A stretch of 64,000 bases of DNA from positions 1 through 64,000 of the forward strand of contig JASANH010000395.1 of assembly GCA_030248295.1 (NCBI GenBank), written 5' to 3'. The position numbers and the translations under genes are program-made. This DNA comes from Mesodorylaimus sp. YZB2_4 (Eukaryota; Nematoda; Enoplea; Dorylaimida; Dorylaimidae). This document shows, in pieces, positions 10,666 through 20,461 of the stretch; within the stretch, counting starts at the first letter, position 1, and the number at the start of each line of letters is the position of its first letter. The notes under the pieces were generated by a model, which saw only the letters and a program-made list of their open reading frames with translations, ran no database searches and was not told the origin of the DNA.

Positions 10666-12252
10666 TGCAGGCCATGGAAGAGTTCCACGAAGTCATGCAA
10701 AACGTGGGTGAGGATACCCTTGAAAATAACATGGCGAAAATAAACCCTGACCAGATACGCATTTTTAACAAAATCACGAGTGACCTGCAAAGCGGAAGCA
10801 GCGAGCCTTTGAGGCTTTTTATTAACGGAGCTGGTGATGTGGGAAAAAGTTTTCTAATTAACACGCTGAAGCTGTGGATGATAGAGCAGTACAGGTCAGT
10901 CGGAGGTCCAAACGTGGCAGTTGCTGCATACACGGGCTTGGCTGCTTTTAATGTTGGAGGGGTCACGTTGCACAGCTTGCTTCAATTACCAGTGCAACAC
11001 GGGCTGAAGACCAAGTACAGTCCGCTGTCGGACGCAGCTGTCGACACGCTCTTAAAGTACATGGAAAATGTGAAAATCGCTGTGATCGACGAAATCAGCA
11101 TGGTCTCAAACCTGATGCTGGCCTATGTGCATTTGCGATTGAACGAAGTGTTTAATAAAAGTGAGCACAGCCTGTTCGACAACATGCACATGATTTTGAT
11201 GGGTGACCGGATGCAGCTCCAGCCGATCGGCGATGGACCCCCGTTCCAATCACGCTGCACAGGTAAACCACCTTGATGGACTGGGTGCACCCGATCTGTG
11301 GGAGAATTTCGAGTACGATGAATTGACCATAAACATGCGCCAAAAGGATGATCTTCAATTCGCGGGCATACTGGAGAAACTGAGATTTGGCTAGATGACC
11401 GAACAGGACGTCGGTGTTTTACAAACGCGCCTTATTCCTGTGCCCGAACGTGCCGATCCTTTGAAGGCGTTTTCAGAAAAATACTGGGAGCTGCGCAGTC
11501 AAGGTCACGAGGTGCTGTGCTTGATGCAATCGCAAAAGATGGTCAAAGACTCAAATGAACACATGTTCGCCTCGGAAGCAAATCCAATAGTCGAGCTACC
11601 AGCCATAGACAGTTCCGAATACATAGGAAGGTGTGCATCCAAGAAACAGGCTGAAAAAGCTAGAAAACAGTTAGAAAACAAAGCAGAAAAGCAGGGAAGT
11701 CGAGAAACTGCTGAAATCGAAGACATTTTACGTCTTTGCATTGGTGCAAGAGTCATGCTGGTCCGAAACGTCAAAGTTGAAGCTGGTTTGATAAATGGGG
11801 CCTCCGGTCGAGTCACTGGATTTGAATATAAGGAAGGCGGGAAAATCATTGAAGGTGTAGAAGTCAAGTTTGACAATGTGGCAGGCGAAGTGACGCTTCT
11901 TCGAAAAGTGACCAAGTTCGAGCTGATGCCACAGACTTATGTGCATCGAAATCAGTTTTCACTGGTTTTAGCCTACGCTATAACCATTCACAAATCTCAA
12001 GGCATGAGCGCATCGCACGTGATGGCTGATGTCGGCAACCACATTTTTGAAGGACATGGTGAAGCTGGTGCTGGCATGACCTACGTGGCCTTATCTAGAG
12101 TCAGGACTTTGGCTGGTCTGCACTTAATGAACTTTGACCCGAGCCTGGCCTGCGCGAACACAAAATGCGTGAAAGAAATTAATCGCTTGCGATCGGAGTA
12201 TAGGCCTGATTCGCCTCAGCTCCTAAAAACAAAGAGGAGACTGAAAAAGTGA
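10666..12252 (+). pseudogene. Helitron Pif1-like helicase domain, disrupted
   Basis: This is a superfamily 1B helicase. Walker A is INGAGDVGKSF (near 10827-10859) and Walker B is VIDEISM (near 11083-11103). A GDRMQLQPIGDG block corresponds to motif III. Motifs V/VI are TIHKSQGMS (near 11983-12009) and YVALSRVRTLAGLHL (near 12082-12126). The reading frame shifts once near 11262, and an in-frame TAG at 11392-11394 precedes a 285-codon block to 12252. Walker A reads GAGDVGKS where GGAGTGKS is usual. The helicase unwinds donor DNA during rolling-circle transposition. It follows Rep with no gap and was presumably fused to it. Confidence 0.85.
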
Positions 12253-12577
12253 TTGATCGGCCTTGGAGTCAGAGCATGAAAGTAGTCTTGCAGCCTGGCA
12301 TGGTGCAAGAAGAGACGGGTGGCACTAAGGACCACCAAAACAAAAGGGCAAACCAAAAGCAGCATCCGAACCGCGTTCTACAAAGCGAAAAGATACTCGT
12401 ATTGACAGTGTTGAACCACCTGCTAAGAAAGGAAGGATGGCTGTGAAAGGCAGTCTGGTTGCACCAAAGACGACAAGCGCAAAAAGAGAACTGGATTCCA
12501 TGCCTATTCGGAAAACAAAACGCAAAAAAACGAAGGAATGCCTGAAAGTGCAGTAGGCACATCGAGAGAGAACGTAG
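12253..12577 (+). other. Lys/Arg-rich linker remnant between helicase and USP
   Basis: All three plus frames contain stops, but one of them (about 12435-12551) encodes a basic stretch (KTKRKKTKE) in the same frame as the downstream USP block. I read it as the remnant of a flexible linker joining helicase and protease. Confidence 0.4.
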
Positions 12578-13387
12578 AATTTATGCAATCCTGGTGGCGT
12601 GGTTTGCTATTCCAATGTAGCTATGCACGCTCTCATGTCGTTGCATAGCTTTCGCAAAGTGTGCAATAACTTGCAAGCCATGCAAGGGAAACCTTTCCAA
12701 AAGGAGTTGGTCATATTTTGGAAACAATATGAAGCTCAGGAAATGCAAAAGCAGCCAGCTGTGATGTCGACCAAAAACATACGCACTGCGCTTTCTGCCA
12801 AGGGCAGGTTTGCATTCAATGACGGAGATGGCCAACAATGTGCCCGGGAATTTATACAGGCAGTGATCCAAAAAGCGAGAGTGCTGGACTTGTTTAAAGT
12901 GCACTGGCTAGAAAAGTTTATGTGCCAGCATAGCACGTGCGGTAAACAATGGACGAGCACAGACTTGAATATCACGCCATACTTGTCTGTGCTGCCATGG
13001 GGAGATCATAGTATCGAGGAGGTGATGGGATTCAGACCCGAAAAAGAGACGGTATGCCCGAATTGGTCACGCAAAGGAATGGTGAAAAAGGCAATCGAAA
13101 TAGTGTCGATTCCTGACCAATTCTTACTGTGGATATTTCGATACGAAAGCGGGACAGCCAACTCGGCTCCAGTGAAGGAGTTCGATCCAAAGCTGATAAC
13201 AATATTCGGGAAAACGTGTCGAGTAGTTGCCGCAATTGAGCACATCGGCTTCGACCCGACGTCTGGTCACTATATTGTTTATGCAAGACGTGGGAACTTA
13301 TGGTGGCTGTGCAATGACAGCCGAGTCAATGAAGACACAATACCAAAAGATCTAAAAACGATAAGTTTTTTATGTTGGAAAGGATAA
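12578..13387 (+). CDS. USP-type cysteine protease domain (peptidase C19-like) carried by the Helitron
   Basis: The frame is open from 12578 (after TAG 12575-12577) to TAA 13385-13387. The Cys box is NPGGVVCYSNVAMHALMSL with candidate catalytic Cys at 12605-12607. The His box is SGHYIVYAR with His at 13268-13270, and the third residue is Asp in CNDSRV at 13316-13318. A C-x4-C pair (CQHSTC) lies between, as in the USP zinc-ribbon region. USP enzymes cleave ubiquitin from substrates, so a Helitron copy might protect transposon proteins or alter host chromatin; that role is inference. All three catalytic residues are present, but there is no good ATG and stops lie just upstream, so expression from this copy is doubtful. 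Confidence 0.7.
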   Translation, partial: NLCNPGGVVCYSNVAMHALMSLHSFRKVCNNLQAMQGKPFQKELVIFWKQYEAQEMQKQPAVMSTKNIRTALSAKGRFAFNDGDGQQCAREFIQAVIQKARVLDLFKVHWLEKFMCQHSTCGKQWTSTDLNITPYLSVLPWGDHSIEEVMGFRPEKETVCPNWSRKGMVKKAIEIVSIPDQFLLWIFRYESGTANSAPVKEFDPKLITIFGKTCRVVAAIEHIGFDPTSGHYIVYARRGNLWWLCNDSRVNEDTIPKDLKTISFLCWKG

Positions 13388-13836
13388 AAACGCCACGCCC
13401 TGCTGTGTGTATCAGCATCTTGTAATGAAGGCCATGTCGTAGGGTACTGTATGTGCGAGAGTGAGAATTCACAAAGAGTAAAGGAGGCTCGAAATATGCC
13501 AGCTTAGTCTGCAAAAAACTGAAAAGCAAAAAAAGAGCTTGTGACACGGACTCGCTGTAAATATGTGACTGATCGTTCTCGCTGTACAAAAGTGCAAGCG
13601 CCAGTAACATACTCTACATATATGTTCTATGGTGTATGGAATACAAAAAAAGACTAAAAAATCTGCGTTCCGCACACTGCAAACAAATGCTAATCTGCAA
13701 ACATTAAAACCTGTGGGGCCGGTTTCACAATCTCCTAGCATGCCCTGAATATTAGGACACCCTAACTTCTACCCTACACTATTTTGCTTTGATCGTCCTA
13801 ACTGTAGGACATGTCCTTGCTGATCGTGAAGCTGGT
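13388..13836. other. Helitron 3' flank, no gene recognised
   Basis: No domain is seen. A short inverted repeat GTCCT...AGGAC lies near 13796-13810. The Helitron 3' terminus probably falls here but cannot be fixed from one copy. Confidence 0.35.
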
Positions 13837-13873
13837 CAGCACAGTGAGGTATCCTCTGTACCTCCCTGTGCTG
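13837..13873. other. Stem-loop upstream of ribozyme A
   Basis: CAGCACAG (13837-13844) pairs with CTGTGCTG (13866-13873), and inside it AGGTA pairs with TACCT. This hairpin ends 33 bases before the ribozyme cleavage site. A different large hairpin also precedes ribozyme B. Confidence 0.6.
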
Positions 13874-13906
13874 TTTGTAGTAATTTCCTTGAGTGGAAGG
13901 GCGTGT

Positions 13907-13982
13907 GCTCAGCCATGACTACCACCTCCACGTGGTGCTGAGCTGGCAACAGAAGTCAATGACTTCTGGCTGAGAGTAGTCA
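13907..13982 (+). ncRNA. HDV-like self-cleaving ribozyme candidate A
   Basis: The full double-pseudoknot layout of hepatitis delta virus-like ribozymes can be drawn. P1 is GCTCAGC (13907-13913) with GCTGAGC (13937-13943). P2 is TGACTAC (13916-13922) with GTAGTCA (13976-13982). P3 is ACC/GGT closing loop L3 TCCACGT (13927-13933). J1.1/4 is TGGCAAC, whose GG can form P1.1 with CC of L3. P4 is AGAAGTC/GACTTCT. J4/2 is GGCTGAGA with candidate catalytic C at 13970. Every stem is fully paired. Predicted self-cleavage is just 5' of G13907. Such ribozymes commonly define 5' ends of retrotransposon RNAs, but no reverse transcriptase follows here. Confidence 0.8.
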
Positions 13983-14696
13983 CTCTAGATCAAGGGATGC
14001 ACACAAAAGTAAGTTTGATTCGAGTCTTTGGAGTCCCGTTTGTGCAAAGCCTCCATTTCAGCTCAAGGTGTTCGCTCGTGGTCAAGTCTAATCACTGGCC
14101 GAGATACGAATGCACTGATGGCACAAAGAAAATTTCTCATTGAATTTGCTGCCAAATTTTTGAAGGACTTCAGCTTTGTGTTGCAAAAGTGAATAGCTTT
14201 TTCGGTCTAGAACTTCTGTTGAGAAGAAGACTGCTGCTGAAACAGTATTCTGTATGCTCATAATACTGTGAGTGTATAAGTGTGCCGCAACTGTAGACGT
14301 GCAAATAAAGTTCTTTCTGTACAATAAATTTTAGCAAAGATGTAGTTGAAAAGGCGAAAAACGGTATTATCATATCCGAAAAAGGCTGCTTATCGCAGAC
14401 TGCAAAAACTTTTCGACCAGGCACCGCATTCCAATACCTGATAGCTTGGGGTGGCTGGTCTAACTCGGCGACTGGTGCATGATATCTTGAACAAATTAAA
14501 ATCTTCAAGAAGAATGATCCTTACTGAAGATGGAGATACTGGTGCAGTGCTCGCAGCATTTCCCACCTTACAATCCTATTTGAATTAAGTGGTACTAGCA
14601 TGATTTGTAATATTCATAAACTGACATCCACATACTTCGTACCCAAATCATAAAAAAAGCACACCAGGAATCACCTTATACTATCATTATTGTTGA

Positions 14697-15260
14697 TCAA
14701 TTGCTGGGTTCTCTTTGTAAGTGATGGCTGGCTGCTGCTCTTGTTGAGTAATCAATCGGCTGCTGTTGGTCGACAGTTGGCTGTTCCTGCTGACGGTCGC
14801 CACGGCCACCACCACTATCGACGTTTCCGTGATCGCATCCTTCAACAAATCTACGACTACGCTATCCGCCACAATTACCCCGACGAACGCGGACACGTCC
14901 TCGGCCACCAGAACCATGGCCAGCACCGGAACCACGGCCGCCACCGAAGCCACGACCAGCACTGAATCCACGGACGCCACCTGAGCGACGACCAGCACCG
15001 AACCCACGACTTCCACCGAATTCACGACCAGCACCAACTCCACGACCAGCACTGAATCCACGGCCGCCACCAAATCCACGAACACCACCAGAACCGCGTC
15101 CATGTCCTCGTAAGCCCTGACCTTGAAAACCCACAGTATCGACGAAGACTTTCAGGGGCTGCGATGGCTCCTGCTGCTGGTGTACTGGCATTAAAATAGG
15201 CTGCACCGGAGTAGGGGCGTACACGTTTTGACCAATTGAAATAGCGTAAGTCAAGGCCAT
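14697..15260 (-). CDS. Gly/Arg-rich (RGG-type) repeat protein of unknown function
   Basis: ATG at 15260-15258 opens a frame of 132 codons ending in TAG 14862-14864, and the same frame continues 55 more codons to TGA 14697-14699. Residues 1-45 are non-repetitive (start MALTYAISIGQNVYAP). Residues 46-130 are imperfect GRGFGGGRG/GVRGF/SAGRG repeats, a composition typical of RNA-binding RGG or GAR domains. The part beyond the amber codon is Gln-rich (QQEQPTVDQQQP) and looks coding, so the TAG is probably a recent mutation or an assembly error; readthrough is a remote alternative. A TATA box lies 78-85 bp upstream, and the gene is intronless and flanked by inverted repeats. No family can be named from low-complexity sequence. 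Confidence 0.5.
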
Positions 15261-15337
15261 TTTGAAATTTTTTATAAAACCTACTTGTCCGAAAGAGCGA
15301 CCAGGACAATAATGGTTCTATCTGCGTGCTTCCTGCG

Positions 15338-15345
15338 TTTTTATA
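15338..15345 (-). promoter_or_regulatory. TATA box of the Gly/Arg-rich gene
   Basis: The minus strand reads TATAAAAA here, inside GGGTATAAAAACGCAGG. Initiation about 30 bases downstream would give a 5' leader of roughly 50 bases before ATG 15260. Confidence 0.5.
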
Positions 15346-15769
15346 CCCAAGATTGCGCAATTCTGATGCAACAAACGTGTCACGTATTGCGACCGCAAAG
15401 TAATTGATGCCACGCCTCCTGGTTTATTCAGCCAAGGTTTATCATCCATTGAAGATAGCACAGCATGACCTGAGGAAACTGCTTAAGTAGAGCGAGTCCG
15501 CATCACAGCTTCAGCTAACGTGAAAAACATTTTGCTACTTGATTTGACTACCTTAGAAAATTGCATTGGATCAATGTTCGACAGTTTGCAGTTGCTGGTG
15601 TGCATTGAAACCTTTTATTTTAATGAAGAGTTTACGAACACTCATCAAGAAATTGCCGCCGAGTTAGACCAGCCACCCTGATCAGGTATTGGAATGCGGT
15701 GGCTGGTCGAAAAGTTTTTGTAGTCTGCGATAAGCAGACTTTTTTGGATATGATACTCATACCTATGTG

Positions 15770-16935
15770 CTACAAGATGTGAACTTTGGGGCTCCGGAAT
15801 TCACTGATCGTGAGACCCACCTCTTTTTTATTGCTCAAAAATGTGCACTCCAAGAGGTTGTGCCCGGAGCCCACAGGAGGCCAGGTAGAATTCTTTCACT
15901 GATCTCCTCCTGTAACTTTTCTCTAGGAGAAGAGTTCCAAACAAAGCCTCTACGTATGCTAGATTATTTCTTCTGTGGTCGTTTAGTTGTGTTCGGGTCG
16001 AATTGAGAGCCCACTTGGCCCTGTGCCCATAGCGTACCGCCTAGCTTATGACTGGAAATACTCGTCTTGAATTTTCTTGTTTACTCACCTATGTCGAGAA
16101 AAAATTTGATTTCTATCGAAGAATATCTCTTTCTTTCAGAAAAGAGTTGGTCTGAGCACGATTGTTCGGAGTTTGGCGAGGAAGTGGAATGCGCATTCAG
16201 CGCAAGCTTTTTTGGTTTTGGGTGGCGAGTCCGGTTTCGCGAATACAAGCCGCCCCGCTTGAAGGCTGGATGAAAGGACCAGACTAAGGGAGCGGATCAT
16301 ACATTGGGATTTTGAAGGTGTGATGCAATTGTGAAGGTGTAATGTTATTATAAAGGTGAAATGTCAAGGTTTTTTTTTAATGCAGAGTTTGTCTCTTTGT
16401 GTGCTATTCAATGTACACGGTGTGTATGCATAGCGGAGAGGCAAGGCTGGGTGAGCGCCAAGTCATACATCGACTGCATTTTCCACCTAGCCGAGGTCGA
16501 CCCTCAGTTATTATGCAAAATCGTTTTGTAGGATCATAGATTGATAGGTAGGACATGCAAGTACCAAAAAATTATCGAAATCTGTTGCGCGGTTCTAAAA
16601 TGGCAGCCCAAAAATCCCGCGCCACACACCAAAAAAAAGCGCGACTTCGTCTAGTGCAATCATTGACTTGAAAGAGGCAACGTCACTACACGAGGCAACG
16701 TCGTAAGTTGTTTCTGAACTTTGCTCAATTGCAACAAGAAGCGAGGAACTATTTCTAGTTACGGTTTTTCACATCTGTAAGAATAGATTTTATCGTATAT
16801 ATATACTAGATGTGAAGCTGAGAATTGAAGCTGATCTACTCGAAAAAATGAGTCGGACAAAGTTTCCCCTTATCTTTTTCATCGCACGCGTAATATTGGC
16901 TGATATTTCAACGGGACGAGGAGCGAATACATTGG
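15770..16935. other. No gene recognised
   Basis: Short frames only. Around 16640-16700 a short motif (GAGGCAACGTC) is repeated twice. No domain or repeat-family match to other parts of the window was noticed. Confidence 0.4.
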
Positions 16936-16940
16936 CGTGA

Positions 16941-17219
16941 TTCCCCTTAGCAGCACCCGCAACACTGGCCGAGCAACACATTATCCACCCCAAGTACCCG
17001 TGCGTTGAAGAATCGTCAAAGATCCAACACGTTTCGAAGGAAGATGTTAGTCATACTGTTTTTACTGATAGCACCTCGAGTACAGTCAAGAGCGTCAGTG
17101 AATCGGATGGCGGCATCCTTATGGTTTTCCTATTTTTTGCTTTAGTGATTGCGGTGTGTATTGCGCTTGTTGGCTTTTTCCTACGCGAAAAGATGAGGTC
17201 GATACGCCCGACTTGGTAG
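16941..17219 (+). CDS. Possible terminal exon of a single-pass membrane protein
   Basis: A 92-codon frame (TAG at 17217-17219) lacks an ATG but contains a candidate 3' splice site at its start (TTCCCCTTAG, 16941-16950). It has a Ser/Thr-rich stretch followed by a clear hydrophobic segment (MVFLFFALVIAVCIALVGFF) and a short basic tail (LREKMRSIRPTW), the profile of a type I membrane protein C-terminus. No family is recognised and no upstream exon was found. Confidence 0.25.
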   Translation, partial: FPLAAPATLAEQHIIHPKYPCVEESSKIQHVSKEDVSHTVFTDSTSSTVKSVSESDGGILMVFLFFALVIAVCIALVGFFLREKMRSIRPTW

Positions 17220-18060
17220 TCCTAGTTCCTGTCCTGTAAAAAGTGAACTGTGCTTGGTGGACAAGACCTCAAGAAACACAACTTTTTCTCACATTTCGAG
17301 TAACGTACAGTGCATATATACATATGGTGCGGACATTGCAAGTAGTGGTCAGTGCAATAATACATACGATCATTATTGCTGATGTAAAATCAACGCTTCT
17401 TGTCTCCACACAGTTTGTTGTTTTATCGTTAAAACAGGCCAGGTCCGGGTAGCCAATTCGCAGGCCTTGGTCATGTTAGCTACCAGGTCCGTGTCGAGGT
17501 AAGTGAATCATGCGTACAAGGAAAAGGCTACAAACACATTGAAGAAATCATGCTGCATTCAAAAACTAAAAACCAGGGAGATGTACACAAAATTCGTACT
17601 GCGCTGTACGGTGACTAATGGTTATAAAACGAGCACAAAAAAATTATGTTTAAAGTAGGGGCAGTCTAATCTCAGCCCCAACCCCTAAACTTTGGAAGTT
17701 TGGACACCCGCTGTTTTATTTTTTTAATGTCAAGAGTGACGATGGATGGATGAATATTGGAGCATATTGGACTCGGCGAGTAGGGTAACTACTGCATCCC
17801 ATCTGCTAAATATTTGGGTTTCTCATACTATATCATCGAGCGAAATGAATGTTTGAAAATTGTCTGTCATTTCTGTATACGCTCAATCGACAAAACGACC
17901 TTGAGAAAGACGAATGACTACGAAAACGTGAATTCAAACGCGTAACCACCAAGTTTTAGAGAGCATTTGTTATTGTCGACTCAATCGAATTGGGCCAGAG
18001 TTGGGAGTTAAAGTTGGGCCAGAGTCAGTCGTGCTAAATTCATTATCGTCTACTTTTCGG
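17220..18060. other. No gene recognised
   Basis: AT-rich unique sequence with no credible coding frame. Confidence 0.4.
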
Positions 18061-18064
18061 TTAA

Positions 18065-18289
18065 AAACAAAATGATAGCGCAATTATCGATTCCTACAAC
18101 TTGGGGCGAAACGAAGTCATAAATTGGATTAGAGAAATCGGTTTTGAAAACCATGCTCATTATTTTTGTGCTTATAATATTGACGGATTGCGACTATTAT
18201 CAATGAATAACGGAAAATTAACCGAAATTTCTCGAGCGCAATTATATATATTAGCTCAATTGTTTCATAAATGTTCCGAGGAATTTTAG
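18065..18289 (+). CDS. SAM-domain-like fragment
   Basis: An open frame of 74 codons to TAG 18287-18289 contains a pattern typical of sterile alpha motif domains: VINWIREIGF, then HAHYFCAYNIDGLRLLSM, with Trp, Ile-Gly-Phe, Phe and Ile-Asp-Gly-Leu at the usual spacing for helices 1-3. The final helix is short (AQLYILAQLF). There is no ATG in frame, so it is either an exon or a relic. SAM domains mediate protein and RNA interactions. No neighbouring exon was identified. Confidence 0.35.
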   Translation, partial: KQNDSAIIDSYNLGRNEVINWIREIGFENHAHYFCAYNIDGLRLLSMNNGKLTEISRAQLYILAQLFHKCSEEF

Positions 18290-19380
18290 CCATCATCGAA
18301 CTGGTACTTATGCGAAAAAAACAAGTATAGCTTCTTTCTGAATATGTCTATTCTAGGTTTTTGCTCAGATAAGATCATGGCTATGATGCAGTGCGACATC
18401 CCAAAACGACGACAATGTCGGAAACGTCCTCGGGTTCGCCTCGTGTTCAGTCTGTAAAGGCTAGTTCTGTATGCGTGTTTTCGTATTCCGTATTATTAAT
18501 TTGGCTTTTTCTAATGAGGCCAGTTGGGGTGACTGTCGCCTGGGACCTGTTTGATGAGGATAGAGAACTTCAATTTTGCGACGACCATGGTTCTGGATCA
18601 ATGTAAAACTTGGAAAAGATGCTTTAAGCTGCCATGTGTGGAGCCAGGGTGCGAAGAAAAAACCCGTGGAATTAATTTTAACTACTCTCCTAATCACAAG
18701 CCGCCTTGCGGGTACATGTGGTTCAGCCAGCGAACTTCATCTGAAAGTTATCTATGGTGCTCACCGCATGGCGTAGAGTTTGCTTGTGAGTGACAGCGAT
18801 ACCACATCATCCAGGACGCTAGATATTAAACGTCCACACTATGTTTCCTAGCCAATGTGGAGCTGCGGGGCGGTGGACGTGCACCCAAAAATGGCATGGT
18901 GGTGTGGTTGACCTCGGTAACAGGACACGGGAGGGCCTGAAACGAATAGCAGCGCGCTGCAAGTATGGTTGTGTATGTAAGTACACAACTAAAAGTGACA
19001 GGAGGCTAAAGTTTTACTGAAGGCTGTATGTTGTATGATATCCTTGTGCAGCAGTCTTCCTCGAACGTGGCCAAGTAGACACCCTACACCTCAATACTGT
19101 TACAAGTTTTTGGCAGTCAACTCCCTTCCGCAAAATAGTTACAGTGTAAAATTAAATGAAGACCCTTCCCGAGCTACCTCAGCTGCCTCCCTCTGTATGT
19201 GTATGTGTGTGTTGTAAAGCATGTTCATATTTATCGAGTACAGTCGACCTCGGATACTTGCAAACGCTCGAGACGTACAAAAATGATGCAATAAGCCCGG
19301 AGTTGCAATTATCAGATTTTGCTATTACGCAAGATTCGAAGGAATTTTAAAAAAATCGCAATCATACGAAGTTTTCGTGA
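18290..19380. other. No gene recognised
   Basis: Overlapping short frames (18391-18793) include a hydrophobic stretch in one frame and Cys-rich sequence in another, but they do not join without a frameshift. At 19241 ACAGTCGACCTCGGATA resembles a pogo/Tigger-type terminal motif, but no partner inverted copy was found. Confidence 0.35.
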
Positions 19381-19382
19381 AT

Positions 19383-19428
19383 ATTGTATTGTATATTGTA
19401 TTGTATTGTATTGTATTGTATTGTATCG
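19383..19428. repeat. TTGTA pentanucleotide microsatellite
   Basis: About nine tandem ATTGT/TTGTA units with one interruption. Confidence 0.9.
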
Positions 19429-19429
19429 T

Positions 19430-20410
19430 ACTGCCTGGCGTCAACAGAATTTATTGGAAGACATGCCAAAATTCATCAAATCGCGCTGTTTCGATTTGAT
19501 CGCTGCACGCAATCGGCGAATGAGATCAGCAAAATATTGTCCAGTGATTGCAGCCTTGGCTGGCAAGTAACCAATTACTATAATTAGTCCAAAGATGATC
19601 ACTTCATTTCTGTCCTGCCAAATGTGGTTTGCAATGTGACTGGCATTCAGTCTGTATTCGAGCGCCCACGTGCCTGGCCTGAAGACATATTTTGTCTTGT
19701 CTGACTAGTTCTATGGGTTGCAGTGATGGTTAGGCCTTGTGTATTTGTGTTTTGAATGATGTATCGCGTCTAACCTTTACCTGGTAACCAGTGCATATTC
19801 GTCCTGCCATGATTAGTTCTTGTTCTTGAACCAGTTTTTTTCGTATTTTCTAGGTCAGGACTGGATATATAAGAAGCTGAATCTTCAATGTAGACAGAGT
19901 TGCCTATGTCGTATTCATTCGCTGTGGCCATTCTTCAATAAACCTCTATATTATCATGTTGAGACAGTTTCGCGGAGGAACACAGCGTTTCCAACCCTAC
20001 AGCGGTTCCACGTTGGGCAAGGAGCAAATTTGGGTATAGTGGAGTTAGGCGACCGAATTCGTATTGGCTTTTCCCCTAGATAGGCTCGTCTCCTGATCAG
20101 CTTCATTACATGAGTACACGACTAGTGAGTCGCGTCGCTACGCTGTTATGACAGACCGCAAGCTGTACTTCTCACACGTAGGTTTAGCGCGCTATCTCGG
20201 TAATGCAACACGGCCCCGCCTCCTCGCGCCGTTGCCGCCAGAAGCAGACAGCATTTTGATGATGTTTTACGTTCAAATCAAGCGCGAACTGCGACTGCTT
20301 ATTGCAAACAGTCTGCTCGCGTCTGTAGCAACGCGTTGCTAAAGGAGGGAAAAAAGGGAGGAGTTGGAAAAAAGAGGGGGGCACCTCGCGAGGGCAGTTT
20401 AACGCAAAAA
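19430..20410. other. No gene recognised
   Basis: Short frames without domains. An AATAAA hexamer occurs near 19936 but no associated coding region is supported. Confidence 0.35.
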
Positions 20411-20461
20411 GGCGAACTACAGTTTGTGGGCGGGTCGTCGCCTAGCAACTTGTAGTTCGCC
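20411..20461. other. Stem-loop with 11-bp inverted repeat
   Basis: GGCGAACTACA (20411-20421) pairs with TGTAGTTCGCC (20451-20461) around a GC-rich 29-base loop. Function unknown; it may be the end of a non-autonomous element. Confidence 0.7.

Larger units (their letters stand above)
9016..13387 (+). mobile_element. Helitron with Rep, helicase and USP-type protease
   Basis: Three consecutive plus-strand coding blocks encode a Helitron Rep domain, a Pif1-family helicase and a ubiquitin-specific-protease-like domain. Helitrons are rolling-circle elements whose RepHel protein nicks and unwinds DNA. Termini (5' TC and 3' hairpin plus CTRR) were not located with confidence; a CTAG at 13736-13739 is only a weak candidate. 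The coding region is broken by two frameshifts between Rep and the end of the helicase, one in-frame TAG, and further stops before the USP block, so this copy is non-autonomous. Confidence 0.85.
14363..15760. mobile_element. ~1.4-kb element with ~105-bp inverted repeats enclosing a Gly/Arg-rich gene
   Basis: Left arm ~14363-14466 and right arm ~15650-15760 are inverted copies with few mismatches (shared core GCATTCCAATACCTGAT). The right arm itself holds two strong stem-loops: AGTCTGC-ttatc-GCAGACT and GACCAGCCACC ... GGTGGCTGGTC. Between the arms lies a single minus-strand gene with its own TATA box. No transposase is present, so this is either a non-autonomous DNA transposon that captured a gene or two inverted MITE copies flanking one. 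Confidence 0.6.

Noticed and set aside
13735..13739. Helitron 3' terminus at CTAG
   Set aside because: A convincing GC-rich hairpin just upstream of it was not found, so the end is left open.
14862..14864. Alternative genetic code with TAG read as an amino acid
   Set aside because: Several elements have in-frame TAG, but others have in-frame TAA or TGA, and normal stops end intact frames, so random decay explains the pattern.
18391..18793. Secreted cysteine-rich small protein
   Set aside because: The signal-like stretch and the Cys-rich stretch are in different frames with no splice sites joining them.
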